Source: Kurthia senegalensis
Lineage (GTDB): Bacteria > Bacillota > Bacilli > Bacillales_A > Planococcaceae
Reading direction: 5' to 3'
Assembly (NCBI RefSeq): GCF_000285595.1
Contig: NZ_HE611066.1
Coordinates: 197,658 to 261,657 of the forward strand
DNA: 64,000 nt
Part shown: positions 36,325 to 45,080 of the stretch, one piece after another
Numbering within the stretch: the stretch's first letter is position 1
How the letters are laid out: every line of letters begins with the position of its first letter
Notes under the pieces: generated by a model
What the model was told of the DNA's origin: nothing
The model's input: only the letters and a program-made list of their open reading frames with translations
The model's database searches: none
Program-made: the position numbers and the translations under genes

Positions 36325-36703
36325 TGAATGAAACGATGACGAATTGTTTTTAATAACAGGCACATTTCTGTGGAAGGAAATGGCTACATATAAAAAGGAA
36401 ACTATTTGGAAGTAACTCAAGAAAGTGAAAAAACACGCTTCTTTTTAGCTGAATTTGACGGACGCTTTTCTGGGGTATGGCGGAAGTCTCCTCGCTCGCA
36501 AGCTCACTGTGAGGTCTTCCCACGCATGCTATTTTCTTAGAAGTCGCTGTCAAATTTTGCATTAAACCATCTTTTTCTAGTATTGCACTGGAGAAAGGTG
36601 GTTTCCTTTTTTGAAAAAGGATTATTACTTACCGATTGTTCGTTATAACTAATAGCATCCGTCATTTCTTTCATACTGAACAAACTTATTTTGTATCCAT
36701 CAC
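36325..36703. other. Gene-free stretch with a dispersed-repeat remnant
   Basis: Between 36418 and 36485 the sequence (GACGGACGCTTTTCTGGGGTATGGC) closely matches 20796-20852 in the IS3 relic. No frame is supported. It may be another decayed insertion. Confidence 0.45.
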
Positions 36704-36746
36704 AAAAAGGACACTTCCAAATTTTATGTTTGGAAGTGTCCTTTTT
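36704..36746. terminator. Terminator of the 5'-nucleotidase gene
   Basis: AAAAAGGACACTTCCAAA/TTTGGAAGTGTCCTTTTT, a strong stem with runs on both sides. Confidence 0.8.
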
Positions 36747-36754
36747 AGTAAAGA

Positions 36755-38539
36755 TTATTGTACGCGTTCTAAGCGTAATTGTTCAACGGAAGATTTTTCG
36801 ATATGGTTTGTTTTTTCGATGTAGTTAATGAAAATATCCGTATCGACACCTAAAAATTGATCAACTGTCGTATTAATAAACGTTGGGAATTTATCGCCGC
36901 CGCCTTTTAAGAAATCATTTAGAACCGCTTTATATGTTTTCGTTTCATCGATTTTTTCGCCGTTAACGAATACGTCCACGACACCATTTTCGTTGAATGT
37001 GTAGTTTAAGCCAGCCATTTCAAGACCGTAGCCACCGACGAATTGGTCGTTAATAGCGGCTTTCACTTGCGCACCTGTAATGTTGATGATGCTGAGCATG
37101 TTGCCGAACGGTTGAACCGCTTGTGCAGCACCACGTGTGATGTTAAGCGTATCGCCATTTTGAACGGCATTTAAATCAGAGCGGACACCGCCAGAGTTTG
37201 TGAAGGCGAAATCAACTGTTGGGTCCAGTTCACGTGCAGAAGCAAGTTGTGCATCTGTCACTAAGTTACCGACTTGTGAACCGCCGATTGGGTACTTATC
37301 CGTTGGACGAACTTTCGTTGGAGCTGTTTTTGATAAGCTTTCAACGTCCATCGTCGCAATGTTTTGGTTCATTACTTTTCCGACAATCGCATCTGCTTCT
37401 GTAATAATAGTATTTACTTTTTTCGCTACTTTATTCGTTACGATCGTTTCTTTCGGTAATGTATAGTTGTACTTAATTTTCGCTGTTGGTGTGGCAACGA
37501 AATCTTGTGTTTTCGTACTTAATTTACCTTTTACGACAGAGTAAGCGTGTCCGTAGTTATATGCTTGTACGATGCGCACTTTTTTGTATGTATTTTGTGC
37601 GTATGCGTGATTATGTCCACCGAAAACGACGTCGATTGAGTTTTGAGGATCAAGTTTATTGACCGTTTTTAGCATGTCAATAACTTCGCCTGTTAGACGT
37701 GTTTGAGATTGTGTATCGATTGATGAGTTGGCTGTTTGGTCAACGGATACAGAAGCGTGTGCTACGACTGTAATCGCTTTAACGCCTTTTTTACGAAGTT
37801 CTTTCGTATATTTTGCCACAGCTACACCAGGGTCGACAATTTCAATATTTTTCGTGTGTTGTGCAAGAACGACATCTTTAATGCTCGGTGTTACGACGCC
37901 AATGTAGGCTACTTTTACACCACCGACATTTTTCACGACATACGGTTTAAAGCCTTTCATTAACTTATGTGTTGATTTGTCGTTAATGTTAGCAGACAAA
38001 ACGTCCATTTTTGTCGCCGCAAATTTGTAGTCTTTTACTAAATCATAGTTTTGTGTCACATTTTTAATCGGTTTGCCACCTTTTAATAAACGTTGGTATT
38101 CTTCGATGCCTTCATCGAATTCGTGATTTCCGAGTGCGCCAACAGAGAAGTTCATCGCATTAACGATGTTCATAACTGGTTCGTCTTGTAGTAAACCAGA
38201 AATCGCTGGAGAGCCACCGACTAAATCGCCCGCTTGTAATACGACGGTATTAGAAGAAGTTGATTTTAACTTATTCGCTTTCGCAAAATCAGATTTTTCT
38301 TGCTCAAAGTGATAAGCGAGTGAGTCCATACCGCCAATTAGTGCACCAGTGGCATCTTTTTTGTTGTTGCCATTAATGTAGCCGTGTAAGTCATTAATGC
38401 TTAAAAATTGAATCGGTACTTGCTTGTCCACAACTTTTTTTGCTGCTTTCGCTTCCGCCTGGATTGATTCAGATGCAAGAGGTGCTGAAAGTAGAAGCAA
38501 TGCAGCACTAAGCGAAACGGTAAACTTTGATTTTCTCAA
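36755..38539 (-). CDS. Secreted 5'-nucleotidase/cyclic phosphodiesterase (UshA/YfkN type)
   Basis: 594 aa from a TTG at 38539 with AAGGAG 8 nt upstream. A signal peptide covers residues ~1-28 (RKSKFTV then a leucine-rich core and ASES-IQAEA), so it is exported. The N-terminal calcineurin-like domain shows SINDLHGY, AGDLVGGSP, GNHEFDEG and GGHNHAY. The C-terminal nucleotidase domain follows (NSGGVRSDL, GGYGLEMAGL). It releases phosphate or nucleosides from external nucleotides. There is no LPXTG anchor. Confidence 0.92.
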   Translation of the reverse strand: MRKSKFTVSLSAALLLLSAPLASESIQAEAKAAKKVVDKQVPIQFLSINDLHGYINGNNKKDATGALIGGMDSLAYHFEQEKSDFAKANKLKSTSSNTVVLQAGDLVGGSPAISGLLQDEPVMNIVNAMNFSVGALGNHEFDEGIEEYQRLLKGGKPIKNVTQNYDLVKDYKFAATKMDVLSANINDKSTHKLMKGFKPYVVKNVGGVKVAYIGVVTPSIKDVVLAQHTKNIEIVDPGVAVAKYTKELRKKGVKAITVVAHASVSVDQTANSSIDTQSQTRLTGEVIDMLKTVNKLDPQNSIDVVFGGHNHAYAQNTYKKVRIVQAYNYGHAYSVVKGKLSTKTQDFVATPTAKIKYNYTLPKETIVTNKVAKKVNTIITEADAIVGKVMNQNIATMDVESLSKTAPTKVRPTDKYPIGGSQVGNLVTDAQLASARELDPTVDFAFTNSGGVRSDLNAVQNGDTLNITRGAAQAVQPFGNMLSIINITGAQVKAAINDQFVGGYGLEMAGLNYTFNENGVVDVFVNGEKIDETKTYKAVLNDFLKGGGDKFPTFINTTVDQFLGVDTDIFINYIEKTNHIEKSSVEQLRLERVQ

Positions 38540-38795
38540 AAATAACACTCCTTCGATTCGTATTAACAGTATAAATATAGTTGAAAATTCTGTTAAATAC
38601 AATAATTTCCTGAAAAATAATGAAAATTTACGTTTTTTGAAAAAAGGGGCATAGGCAGCGTCGTATTAAAAAAAGCAGAAACCGCGTAACTTATATTCGC
38701 AAAAGAGCGTTGCATGTCAAAATTCGTTCAAGAAGCAGGCGTTGTTGTAAACTAAGTCGGTACGACAATATAGATCACTAGAAAGTAGTCGAATA

Positions 38796-39320
38796 ATGAA
38801 TCAAAAACAATTATTTCTCTCTTTTTTCCGTGCAGGTATTGCGGGATTTGGTGGAGGCAACACGACCGTTTTAATGATGAAAACGGAATTCGTCGAGCAA
38901 CATAAAGCATTAACGGACGAGGAATTTTATGAAATTATGGCTATCGGAAATACGTTGCCAGGGCCACTCGTTGCGAAAATGGCAGGCTACGTAGGCTACC
39001 GAATTGGTGGTGTCATGGGCATGGTCAATGCGCTCATTGCGACGATTTTGCCGTCGATTTTAATGATGGGCTTATTAAGCATTTTGGCGAAATATAAAGA
39101 ATCCCTTCGCATGAAGCGATTGACGCTGTTTATCGTGCCAATTATCGGTGCGTTAATGCTGCAATTAACGATTAAATTTTTAATCGAATCCGTTCAAGCG
39201 ATGTCATGGCTTCCGACCGTATTATTAGTCGCCGGCTCATACTTAGCGCTCGTTCGCTTCAAAGTAAATCCAGCACTCGTCATCATTAGTTCGCTCGTTG
39301 TAGGCGCTTTATTTTTATAA
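38796..39320 (+). CDS. chrA: Half-size ChrA chromate transporter, solitary
   Basis: 174 aa with about five or six membrane spans and the CHR-domain start SFFRAGIAGFGGGNTTV plus the GNTLPGPLVAKMAGYVGY motif. Short-chain ChrA proteins normally come as tandem pairs that work together (YwrA/YwrB style). Only one is present here. The ribosome site is weak, and the 140 bp upstream hold no other half. It may pair with a protein elsewhere, or be a leftover. Confidence 0.83.
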   Translation: MNQKQLFLSFFRAGIAGFGGGNTTVLMMKTEFVEQHKALTDEEFYEIMAIGNTLPGPLVAKMAGYVGYRIGGVMGMVNALIATILPSILMMGLLSILAKYKESLRMKRLTLFIVPIIGALMLQLTIKFLIESVQAMSWLPTVLLVAGSYLALVRFKVNPALVIISSLVVGALFL

Positions 39321-39325
39321 AATCA

Positions 39326-39358
39326 AAAGCCGCTGGAATCGTATCCGGCGGCTTTTTG
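39326..39358. terminator. Bidirectional terminator
   Basis: AAAAGCCGCTGGA/TCCGGCGGCTTTTT stem between chrA and the TPR gene. Confidence 0.75.
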
Positions 39359-39359
39359 A

Positions 39360-39845
39360 TTATGGGAAAATATCGTCTAAATGATCGGCATAAAAGGTGA
39401 GTGCCCGTTTGTATTGCTTAATATTCTCATCGGTCGTCGTGTCCAACAAACACGTCAGGAGGAGATGCATCGCTTCTTTATGTTCATCGAGATTGTACAA
39501 AGTGAGCGCATAAAATGTTTGCATGGCCTTGTTATGCGGAAACGCTTCGATGCCACGAAGAAACGTCGCTTTCGATTGCTCATATGCACCGAGCGTTCGG
39601 TACGTACTTCCTAAACCGATGAACGCATTTTCCAAATGTTCATCAGGCAAACCGAGCGAAATACTTTTTTCATAGTACGGTACAGCTTGTGCCTCCGCAC
39701 CTAACACATCAAAGCTCCATGCACATTGGTAATGGATGAATGCATCTTCGGGATACGCTTGGACGAGTTCAAGTAGAAGCGTGTTAGACAGTTCGAGCTG
39801 CCCTTGTTCCCTGAAGCGAAGGGCGTCGCGTAGTCGTTCATTCAT
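39360..39845 (-). CDS. Tetratricopeptide-repeat protein
   Basis: 161 aa made of about four TPR units (FREQGQLELSNTLLLELV; YQCAWSFDVLGAEAQAVPYYEKSI; GSTYRTLGAYEQSKATFLRGI; YALTLYNLDEHKEAMHLLL). There is no signal peptide or other domain. It is likely a cytoplasmic protein-protein adaptor. AAGGAGCTGATTTT precedes the ATG. It is monocistronic; the partner is unknown. Confidence 0.8.
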   Translation of the reverse strand: MNERLRDALRFREQGQLELSNTLLLELVQAYPEDAFIHYQCAWSFDVLGAEAQAVPYYEKSISLGLPDEHLENAFIGLGSTYRTLGAYEQSKATFLRGIEAFPHNKAMQTFYALTLYNLDEHKEAMHLLLTCLLDTTTDENIKQYKRALTFYADHLDDIFP

Positions 39846-39923
39846 AAAATCAGCTCCTTAAAAGGGTATGTCAAAGAATACCCTAATAGTTTGGAATGTA
39901 ACGTTATGTAATAAAGTATATAA

Positions 39924-39945
39924 GTAAAAATGTAAACAAATATAC
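39924..39945. repeat. Outlying copy of the GTTTAC-type site
   Basis: GTAAAAATGTAAACAAATATAC reads, on the other strand, as GTATATTTGTTTACATTTTTAC. It matches the main cluster although 12 kb away from it. Confidence 0.5.
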
Positions 39946-40030
39946 ATAATAAATCATCTATTTTTAGGAATAGGATGGTTTTTTATATATAATGAATAAA
40001 GATAACAGATTTTAGGAAAGAGGGATAGCG

Positions 40031-40732
40031 ATGGAACTGGAAATTAAAACGTACATACAAATTCCACCTGAAAAAGAAGAACTCGATGTCGACGATGTGT
40101 ATCCCGGATATATGGAAATGACGCAATTAAAAGATATGGATGTATTTAATTATGAATTTGGACGATCAGGAGGTTATCCTGCAGGACGAGTCGTCTTTTT
40201 AGTCGACGGACAACCGATTCCAATCGCTTCGGAAGTGAGTGAATTGTATCGATTTTGGAATGATTTATTGCACACGATTTCGCTAAGGGACAAATCAATT
40301 GAAACGCAGAAGTATTTATCTTCCTATTTCGCAGATGGTGGTGGGGATGGAGGCGCATTTACGATTCAACTATTTTATCATAAAAAAACGGTGACCTTCT
40401 TCCGGATTTTACAAGACTTTCACTATACGAAGCAAATACTAGGAGAATTTTCATTCGATGCCTATAGACGAGCAGTGCTGCAAGGCTTCCTTGATTTTAT
40501 GTGGCACACGAATTTAGAATTCGAAGCGATTACCCACGATTCATTAGGAGATGAAATTGAGTACGATGAGTTACGAGAAGATGCAAGCGAGCTCTATGTT
40601 TGTCGCTCTATTTTCTTACAATATATGAAGGAAGTATATAAGCAAAAAACGTACGACTTGGATGCATTAATAAATTTGGATGTCGATACAAGTTATCATA
40701 CTTCAAAATTAAAATACGATTTAGGGGATTAA
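40031..40732 (+). CDS. Hypothetical protein, paralogue of the gene at 61110
   Basis: 233 aa, soluble and acidic. AAAGAGGGATAGCG precedes the ATG. Its sequence is about 65% identical by eye to the gene at 61110, with shared blocks IPPEKEELDVD, FNYEFGR, MWHTNLEFEAITHDSL and the C-terminal DTSYxxSKLxYDLGD. No family recognised. The two copies flank the accessory/defence region on the same strand, which suggests duplication or a role as boundary genes. Confidence 0.7.
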   Translation: MELEIKTYIQIPPEKEELDVDDVYPGYMEMTQLKDMDVFNYEFGRSGGYPAGRVVFLVDGQPIPIASEVSELYRFWNDLLHTISLRDKSIETQKYLSSYFADGGGDGGAFTIQLFYHKKTVTFFRILQDFHYTKQILGEFSFDAYRRAVLQGFLDFMWHTNLEFEAITHDSLGDEIEYDELREDASELYVCRSIFLQYMKEVYKQKTYDLDALINLDVDTSYHTSKLKYDLGD

Positions 40733-40776
40733 GTACGTAGAGGTCTCGCTTTAATTCGTTTTGAGGTGCTGGGTGT

Positions 40777-40810
40777 AAAAAAAAGCAGCCTAGATTTGGC
40801 TGCTTTTTTT
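40777..40810 (+). terminator. Terminator
   Basis: AAAAAAGCAGCC/GGCTGCTTTTTTT stem after the gene at 40031. Confidence 0.7.
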
Positions 40811-40873
40811 ATGATTAAACTGATTTTCATCAATAGATAGTTACACATGATAAAATAAAGGTGAGGTGATAAA

Positions 40874-41164
40874 ATGGACGATTTGGATAAATTAATCTTA
40901 GAGAATATGAAAGACCCTACGTTTAGAAGATTGTGGTTTGAACAGGCTGAAACGCATGCGATTGCTCACAATGTTTTTAAAAAACGCGATCAATTAAATA
41001 TGACTGAAGAAGAACTTGCGAAAAAAGTAAATCTTCCAGCTACAGCCATTGGTGATATTGAGTTTGGTGAATATGAAATTACTGAAGAATTACTTCAACA
41101 GCTTGCGGAAGTGTTGAACACAACCGTTCCAGATCTCAAAAAACGAGACCCTCGTAGACTTTAA
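40874..41164 (+). CDS. XRE-type helix-turn-helix protein
   Basis: 96 aa. GGTGAGGTG precedes the ATG. Residues ~35-85 are an XRE/HigA-like DNA-binding fold (RDQLNMTEEELAKKVNLPATAIGDIEFGEYEITEELLQQLAEVL). The N-terminal ~30 residues (KDPTFRRLWFEQAE) resemble antitoxins of HigBA-type modules. No toxin gene is adjacent, so it is a solitary antitoxin-like regulator. Confidence 0.78.
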   Translation: MDDLDKLILENMKDPTFRRLWFEQAETHAIAHNVFKKRDQLNMTEEELAKKVNLPATAIGDIEFGEYEITEELLQQLAEVLNTTVPDLKKRDPRRL

Positions 41165-41633
41165 TTTCATTATCGAGACTCGTTGTTTTATGAAGATTTT
41201 TTCTTTAGACGATTATAGTAAGTGTTTGATAAAAAATATTAAAGTTATAAAAATCGCCCATTTTCACTCTTTAGTATAGAAATTGAGCACCTAAGTTATA
41301 AAAATCGCTTATTTTATAACTTTGTAACAATCATCTCGACGTTTTGTGATGAATTTTTGCAAAAATCGCTGATAATCATTTCATTTCTACTACCCATTTT
41401 TCCAAATTTTTCATTTTGTAAAGTTACGACATTATAATTTTTTTACGATATATATTCTATATCAAAAAAGCAGCCAAATCGGCTGCTTTTTTATCACGGA
41501 AAAGATTGGTTGTTTCGTGTAAAGAGGGGGTGTTATCGGCACTTACGGAATTAGAGTGATTTTGTTTCCCAAACATCGCTTTGAGAATGTTATGCTTTAT
41601 GTATATAAATCAGATTATAGGGGGGTGTAATTT
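41165..41633. other. AT-rich stretch with short direct repeats
   Basis: AAGTTATAAAAATCGCYYATTTT occurs at 41242-41264 and 41293-41315, 51 bp apart, with a weaker third copy near 41355 and an inverted TTATAACTTTG beside the second. A terminator at 41463-41494 (AAAAAAGCAGCC/GGCTGCTTTTTT) follows. At about 41530-41590 lies a copy of the cassette-boundary repeat. Confidence 0.55.
41530..41592 (+). repeat. Cassette-boundary repeat, copy ahead of the APH gene
   Basis: TTATCGGCACTTACGGAATTAGAGTGATTTTG is followed by the TTCCCAAACATCGCTTTGAGAA hairpin. It is related to the copies at 42555, 45025 and (inverted) 1770. Confidence 0.65.
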
Positions 41634-42424
41634 TTGAAACCTATTGAATTAAATGAAATACCTTTAGAAATTAAAAGCTTTCTAACCACTATTGATTCAA
41701 TTAAATTTCCAAGACAAGGCTATACATCAGATGTCATAATCCTAGAAGCAAATGAAGAAAAGTATGTTTTAAAACGTACAAAAGGTGAATTCAATTGTTC
41801 TTTGTTAAAAAAGAAAATTCGAATTTGGATATTTTAGTTAGACAGACTAAAATATCTGTACCCAAAGTACATATATTTACTGAGAAAAAAACGAGCGAAT
41901 CATGGTTACTTATGGAATGTCTACAAGGGGAAACAATACGTTCGGCATTATTTAACGAAAAAAGTAAGGAAAAACGAGAAGAGATTCTTTTTAATTTTGG
42001 AAGATGCCTTTCTGAGATTCATCATACATCTTGTCCACCAGCATTAAAACATGAAACAAATTGGTTGAGTCAAATGTTATATCAAGCCGAATATAATTTT
42101 AAAAATTTCCAAGTTGACGGCGATAAAAAACTATTAGAAAAAATTATTACTCACCCATTACATATTGAGAGACAAACTTTAATTCATGGCGATTTTACAA
42201 TTGATAATGTGTTAGTTCAGAATGGCATTATTTCTGGAATTATTGATTGGGGAAACGCAACATACGGTGATCCTAGATTTGATTTAGCATTAGCAATACG
42301 TCCTAAACCAAATGCATTTCAAGATGAAAAAGATAAACTTGTCTTTTTTGAAGGTTACGGTGAAAACGTAATCGAAAATCATATATATAACTATTATGCA
42401 AACGGATTATATGAATTTTTTTAA
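41634..42424 (+). CDS. Aminoglycoside phosphotransferase (APH) family protein, one homopolymer indel
   Basis: The TTG start at 41634 follows GGGGGGTG. The frame is lost at the A6 run 41807-41812; one more A gives a single 263-aa protein. The kinase-like APH fold shows ATP lysine EEKYVLKRT, the Brenner motif LIHGDFTIDN and the metal-binding IIDWGNATYGDPRFDLAL. The family phosphorylates small hydroxylated molecules, some of them antibiotics. Resistance is not implied. The C-terminus is short. It is a single gene between two copies of the boundary repeat. Confidence 0.72.
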
Positions 42425-42444
42425 TACATAAATTATGCAATAAA

Positions 42445-42620
42445 CGTTCCCAAATGAAAGTTTGGGACTATACGAAAAAGCCAGAAATCATTGATTTAAT
42501 AATGATTTCTGGCTTTTCTAGTTAATGTTGTGATTCATGAAAATACCCAATAAAAAAGTGTTATCGGTACTTACCGAATTGGAGTGATTTTGATTTCCAA
42601 ACCGCTGTTTGGGAATGTTT
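42445..42620 (+). repeat. Cassette-boundary unit (hairpin + terminator + conserved block)
   Basis: The unit has three parts in order. First is an ACGTTCCCAAA..TTTGGGA hairpin. Second is a terminator, AAAAAGCCAGAAATCATT with its complement. Third is GTGTTATCGGTACTTACCG and AATTGGAGTGATTTTGATT, with a second CCAAA..TTTGGGAATG hairpin. The same three parts recur at 44925-45080. Confidence 0.75.
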
Positions 42621-42761
42621 TGTTAAATAATGTATGGTAATATTATATAGATAAAATTTTCACAATATACAGAATTTAAATTGGAAGGTGTGATGTCTTA
42701 TGACATTTAAAAAATATTTGGTATTAAATTATAAGAGTATACAAAAAAGGGAGCTATCAAT

Positions 42762-43322
42762 TTGGAAAATAAAAAATTCGAATATAAAGTCGAAACAGAA
42801 CGATTAATTATAAGACCTTTAATAAATGAAGACTATGAATTTTGGTTAAACGGATTTGAAAACCGTTTTCCATCTCAAAATCGCCACGACTTAGGAAAAT
42901 TAGATATGAGCAAATGTACGCTTGAGTGGTTTCATAGCTTAGTTGAAAAACATCAAGAATTAGCCCTTTCAGACAATACCTATATTTTCGGTATATTCAA
43001 TAAGTTGGATGGAAATCATATAGGTATGATAGATTTCTCAACGTTAGCGAGAGATGATTTTCAATGGGGAAGAATAGGTTATACAGTTCATAATCAGTAT
43101 TGGCGAAATGGCTATGGTAAAGAATCGGTGAATGTATCTCTTAAGATGGCATTTCAACAATTGGACTATCATCGAATTGAAGCCCATATAAATATTGATA
43201 ATACGCCTTCCATTAAACTAATTGAAAGTGTAGGAATGGACTTCGAATGTATGCGTAAAGGCTTTATATACGAAAATAATGAGTGGACAGACCATTTGAT
43301 CTATTATAAAAATGCAGACTAA
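42762..43322 (+). CDS. GNAT-family acetyltransferase (RimJ/RimL-like)
   Basis: 186 aa from a TTG preceded by GGGAGC. GNAT marks: VETERLIIRPLINEDYEFW start, RIGYTVHNQYWRNGYGKESV acetyl-CoA motif and IDNTPSIKLIESVGMDFE. The substrate is unknown. It lies in the run of single-gene cassettes separated by the boundary repeats. A short possible leader frame starting with ATG at 42701 overlaps its 5' end but has no clear site. Confidence 0.85.
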   Translation: MENKKFEYKVETERLIIRPLINEDYEFWLNGFENRFPSQNRHDLGKLDMSKCTLEWFHSLVEKHQELALSDNTYIFGIFNKLDGNHIGMIDFSTLARDDFQWGRIGYTVHNQYWRNGYGKESVNVSLKMAFQQLDYHRIEAHINIDNTPSIKLIESVGMDFECMRKGFIYENNEWTDHLIYYKNAD

Positions 43323-43370
43323 TATTATTGTAGTTCCGTAAAAAATATGAATTTACAATGATACGCAACG

Positions 43371-43400
43371 AATGTTCCCAAATCTCGCTTTGGGAATTTA
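43371..43400 (+). repeat. Cassette-boundary hairpin
   Basis: AATGTTCCCAAATCTCGC followed by TTTGGGAATT: the same hairpin as at 42445 and 44229, located after the GNAT gene. Confidence 0.6.
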
Positions 43401-43402
43401 TG

Positions 43403-43431
43403 TTGACAAAATTTTCTAAATTTAATATGAT
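43403..43431 (+). promoter_or_regulatory. Sigma-A promoter of the T-box transcript
   Basis: TTGACA (43403-43408) and TATGAT (43426-43431) at the ideal 17-nt spacing, starting the T-box leader. Confidence 0.8.
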
Positions 43432-43439
43432 TTAAATCA

Positions 43440-43669
43440 ATATATAAGTCAATGATTGGAAGTAGTAGGGAACAATTATTGTATAGAGAGCTGTTGGTTG
43501 GTGCAAAACAGTCAATAAATTTCTGAACTCGTCCATGAGTATTTATGCTGAACTAAAGTAAGTATAAACGGCAGCTACCGTTATAGCTTAAGTGGATTAA
43601 TGTTGAATTAATCAATTAGAGTGGTACCGCGAATGTAACTTCGTCTCTTTGTTGAGACGAAGTTTTTTT
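43440..43669 (+). promoter_or_regulatory. T-box leader upstream of an acetyltransferase gene
   Basis: Stem I marks (AGAGAGCTG, GGTTGGTGCAAAACAG) are followed by a specifier region CTGAACTCGTCCATGAG. Next come the conserved T-box AGAGTGGTACCGCG (43618-43631) and a terminator, AACTTCGTCTC/GAGACGAAGTT with a T run (43638-43669). By the usual GAA-codon-ACC spacing the specifier may be CUC (Leu), but this is uncertain. It should read uncharged tRNA and allow expression of the GNAT gene that follows. Confidence 0.88.
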
Positions 43670-43689
43670 ATTTTTTAAGGAGGGATTTT

Positions 43690-44184
43690 ATGTTTGTAAG
43701 AAATGCTATTGACAAAGATGCACTAAAAATAATTTCTGTTATGACAGATGCGGAAGAGTCGGGTTTCATGTTATTTGCACCTGGTGAAAGACGCATGGAG
43801 GAGGCATCACTAAGTAAATTTATAAATTCAATTAACAACGCACCAAAATCTGGATTTTTTATTGCTTTAGAAAATGAAGAAATTTTAGGTTATCTTATGA
43901 TAAAAAGCGAAAATTTGTCGCGTACATCTCATCGTGCTTCCATTGCAATCGGGGTCCACTCGAATAGTCGAGGAAAAGGTGTGGGGACAAAACTTTTTTG
44001 AATACATCACAAATTGGGCAAAACAAGAGCAAATTCATCGATTGGAATTAACGGTAATTGAGAATAATGAACAAGCCATTCATCTATACAAAAAATGGGC
44101 TTTGAAATAGAAGGTATCAAAAAAGATTCACTACAAATAAATGATTCTTATGTAAATGAATTATATATGTCTAAATTACTTTAA
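43690..44184 (+). CDS. GNAT acetyltransferase under T-box control, two homopolymer indels
   Basis: AAGGAGGGATTTT precedes the ATG. The frame needs one T fewer in the run 43994-43999 and one A more in the run 44090-44095. It then gives a 164-aa GNAT with SRGKGVGTKLFEYI as acetyl-CoA motif and IENNEQAIHLYKKMGFEIEG at the C-terminus. Both repairs lie in conserved motifs and restore them, which favours sequencing error. A T-box leader means it is made when a specific tRNA is uncharged. Confidence 0.68.
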
Positions 44185-44225
44185 TACCGATGAAACCATT
44201 TACTAAATATGCATTAAATAATCAA

Positions 44226-44256
44226 ATAACGTTCCCAAACGCCACTTTGGTAACGA
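44226..44256 (+). repeat. Cassette-boundary hairpin
   Basis: AACGTTCCCAAACGCCACTT and the following TTGGTAACG; a degenerate copy before the kinase gene. Confidence 0.55.
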
Positions 44257-44325
44257 TCTTACACCATATGGTAAAAATATGAAATATTATATAATGTTGT
44301 AAACATCTAAAGTTGGGGTGAAATA

Positions 44326-44891
44326 GTGAAAAGGTTAATGATTATGACAGTAGGTAAAACGCATAGTGGTAAAACAACTTTTGCAAAGTTGTTAGAACAG
44401 CGTTTAGAGAATTCTTTTGTAATGGACCAAGATAACCAAGCTGAATTTCTAAATACCCATTATGAGAAACTACTACCAAAAACAGGTCCAAATATTCTTA
44501 AAAATTCTTTAACACGTTTTATTGTTGATTATGCCGTTGAAAATACAAATTTACATCTCATTATTTGTAATTCAAATCGAAGTATTAAAAGTAGAAAAAA
44601 TTATTTGATGAAATATTTACTTCTGAAAAATTTATTCGTATTCTGGTTAATTTTAATATAGCAGATGAGATTCTTCTAAATAGAGCCAAACAAAGCCAAC
44701 GAAGTACAAATATATTTAGAGGTTCTTATTCAAATTTTGAGGAAGTACTTCTCAAACAGCAAAAAGAATCTTTAAACGAAGATATTGTAGAGCCATCAAA
44801 TGATGAAGCAGAATATTTATTTGTAATTAAAAATAATAAAGATGTCGATTCTGTTATTCACGAAATTATTCAAATTGCTAAGAGTTTATAA
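44326..44891 (+). CDS. P-loop small-molecule kinase-like protein, one homopolymer indel
   Basis: GTG start at 44326 with GGGGTGAAATA upstream. Walker A is VGKTHSGKTTFA (residues 9-20). A VMDQDN segment follows, as in zeta-toxin/chloramphenicol-phosphotransferase-like kinases. The frame breaks in the A6 run 44595-44600; with one more A it reads on as KLFDEIFTSEKFIRILVNF to a stop at 44891 (188 aa). Substrate unknown. It is another single-gene cassette of this region. Confidence 0.65.
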
Positions 44892-44924
44892 TACTTGATT
44901 TTTTATTCAATGTCATACAAAATA

Positions 44925-45080
44925 ATGTTCCCAAATCAAAGTTAGGGAATATACGAAAAAGCCACAAATCATTGTTAAATCAATGATTTGTGGCTTTTTT
45001 AGTTAGTAATATGATTCATGAAAGCACTCAAGAAAAGTGTTATCAGTACTTACCGAATTTGAGTGGTTTTGATTCCAAAA
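44925..45080 (+). repeat. Cassette-boundary unit, second full copy
   Basis: It has the same three-part layout as 42445-42620. First is a TGTTCCCAAATC..GGGAA hairpin. Second is a long terminator, AAAAGCCACAAATCATTG with its complement. Third is GTGTTATCAGTACTTACCG plus AATTTGAGTGGTTTTGATTC. Its right part also encodes the last residues of the minus-strand gene at 45043. Confidence 0.75.

Noticed and set aside
41634-42424. Calling the APH-family gene an antibiotic-resistance determinant
   Set aside because: Only the family fold is supported. Many APH-like kinases act on ordinary metabolites.
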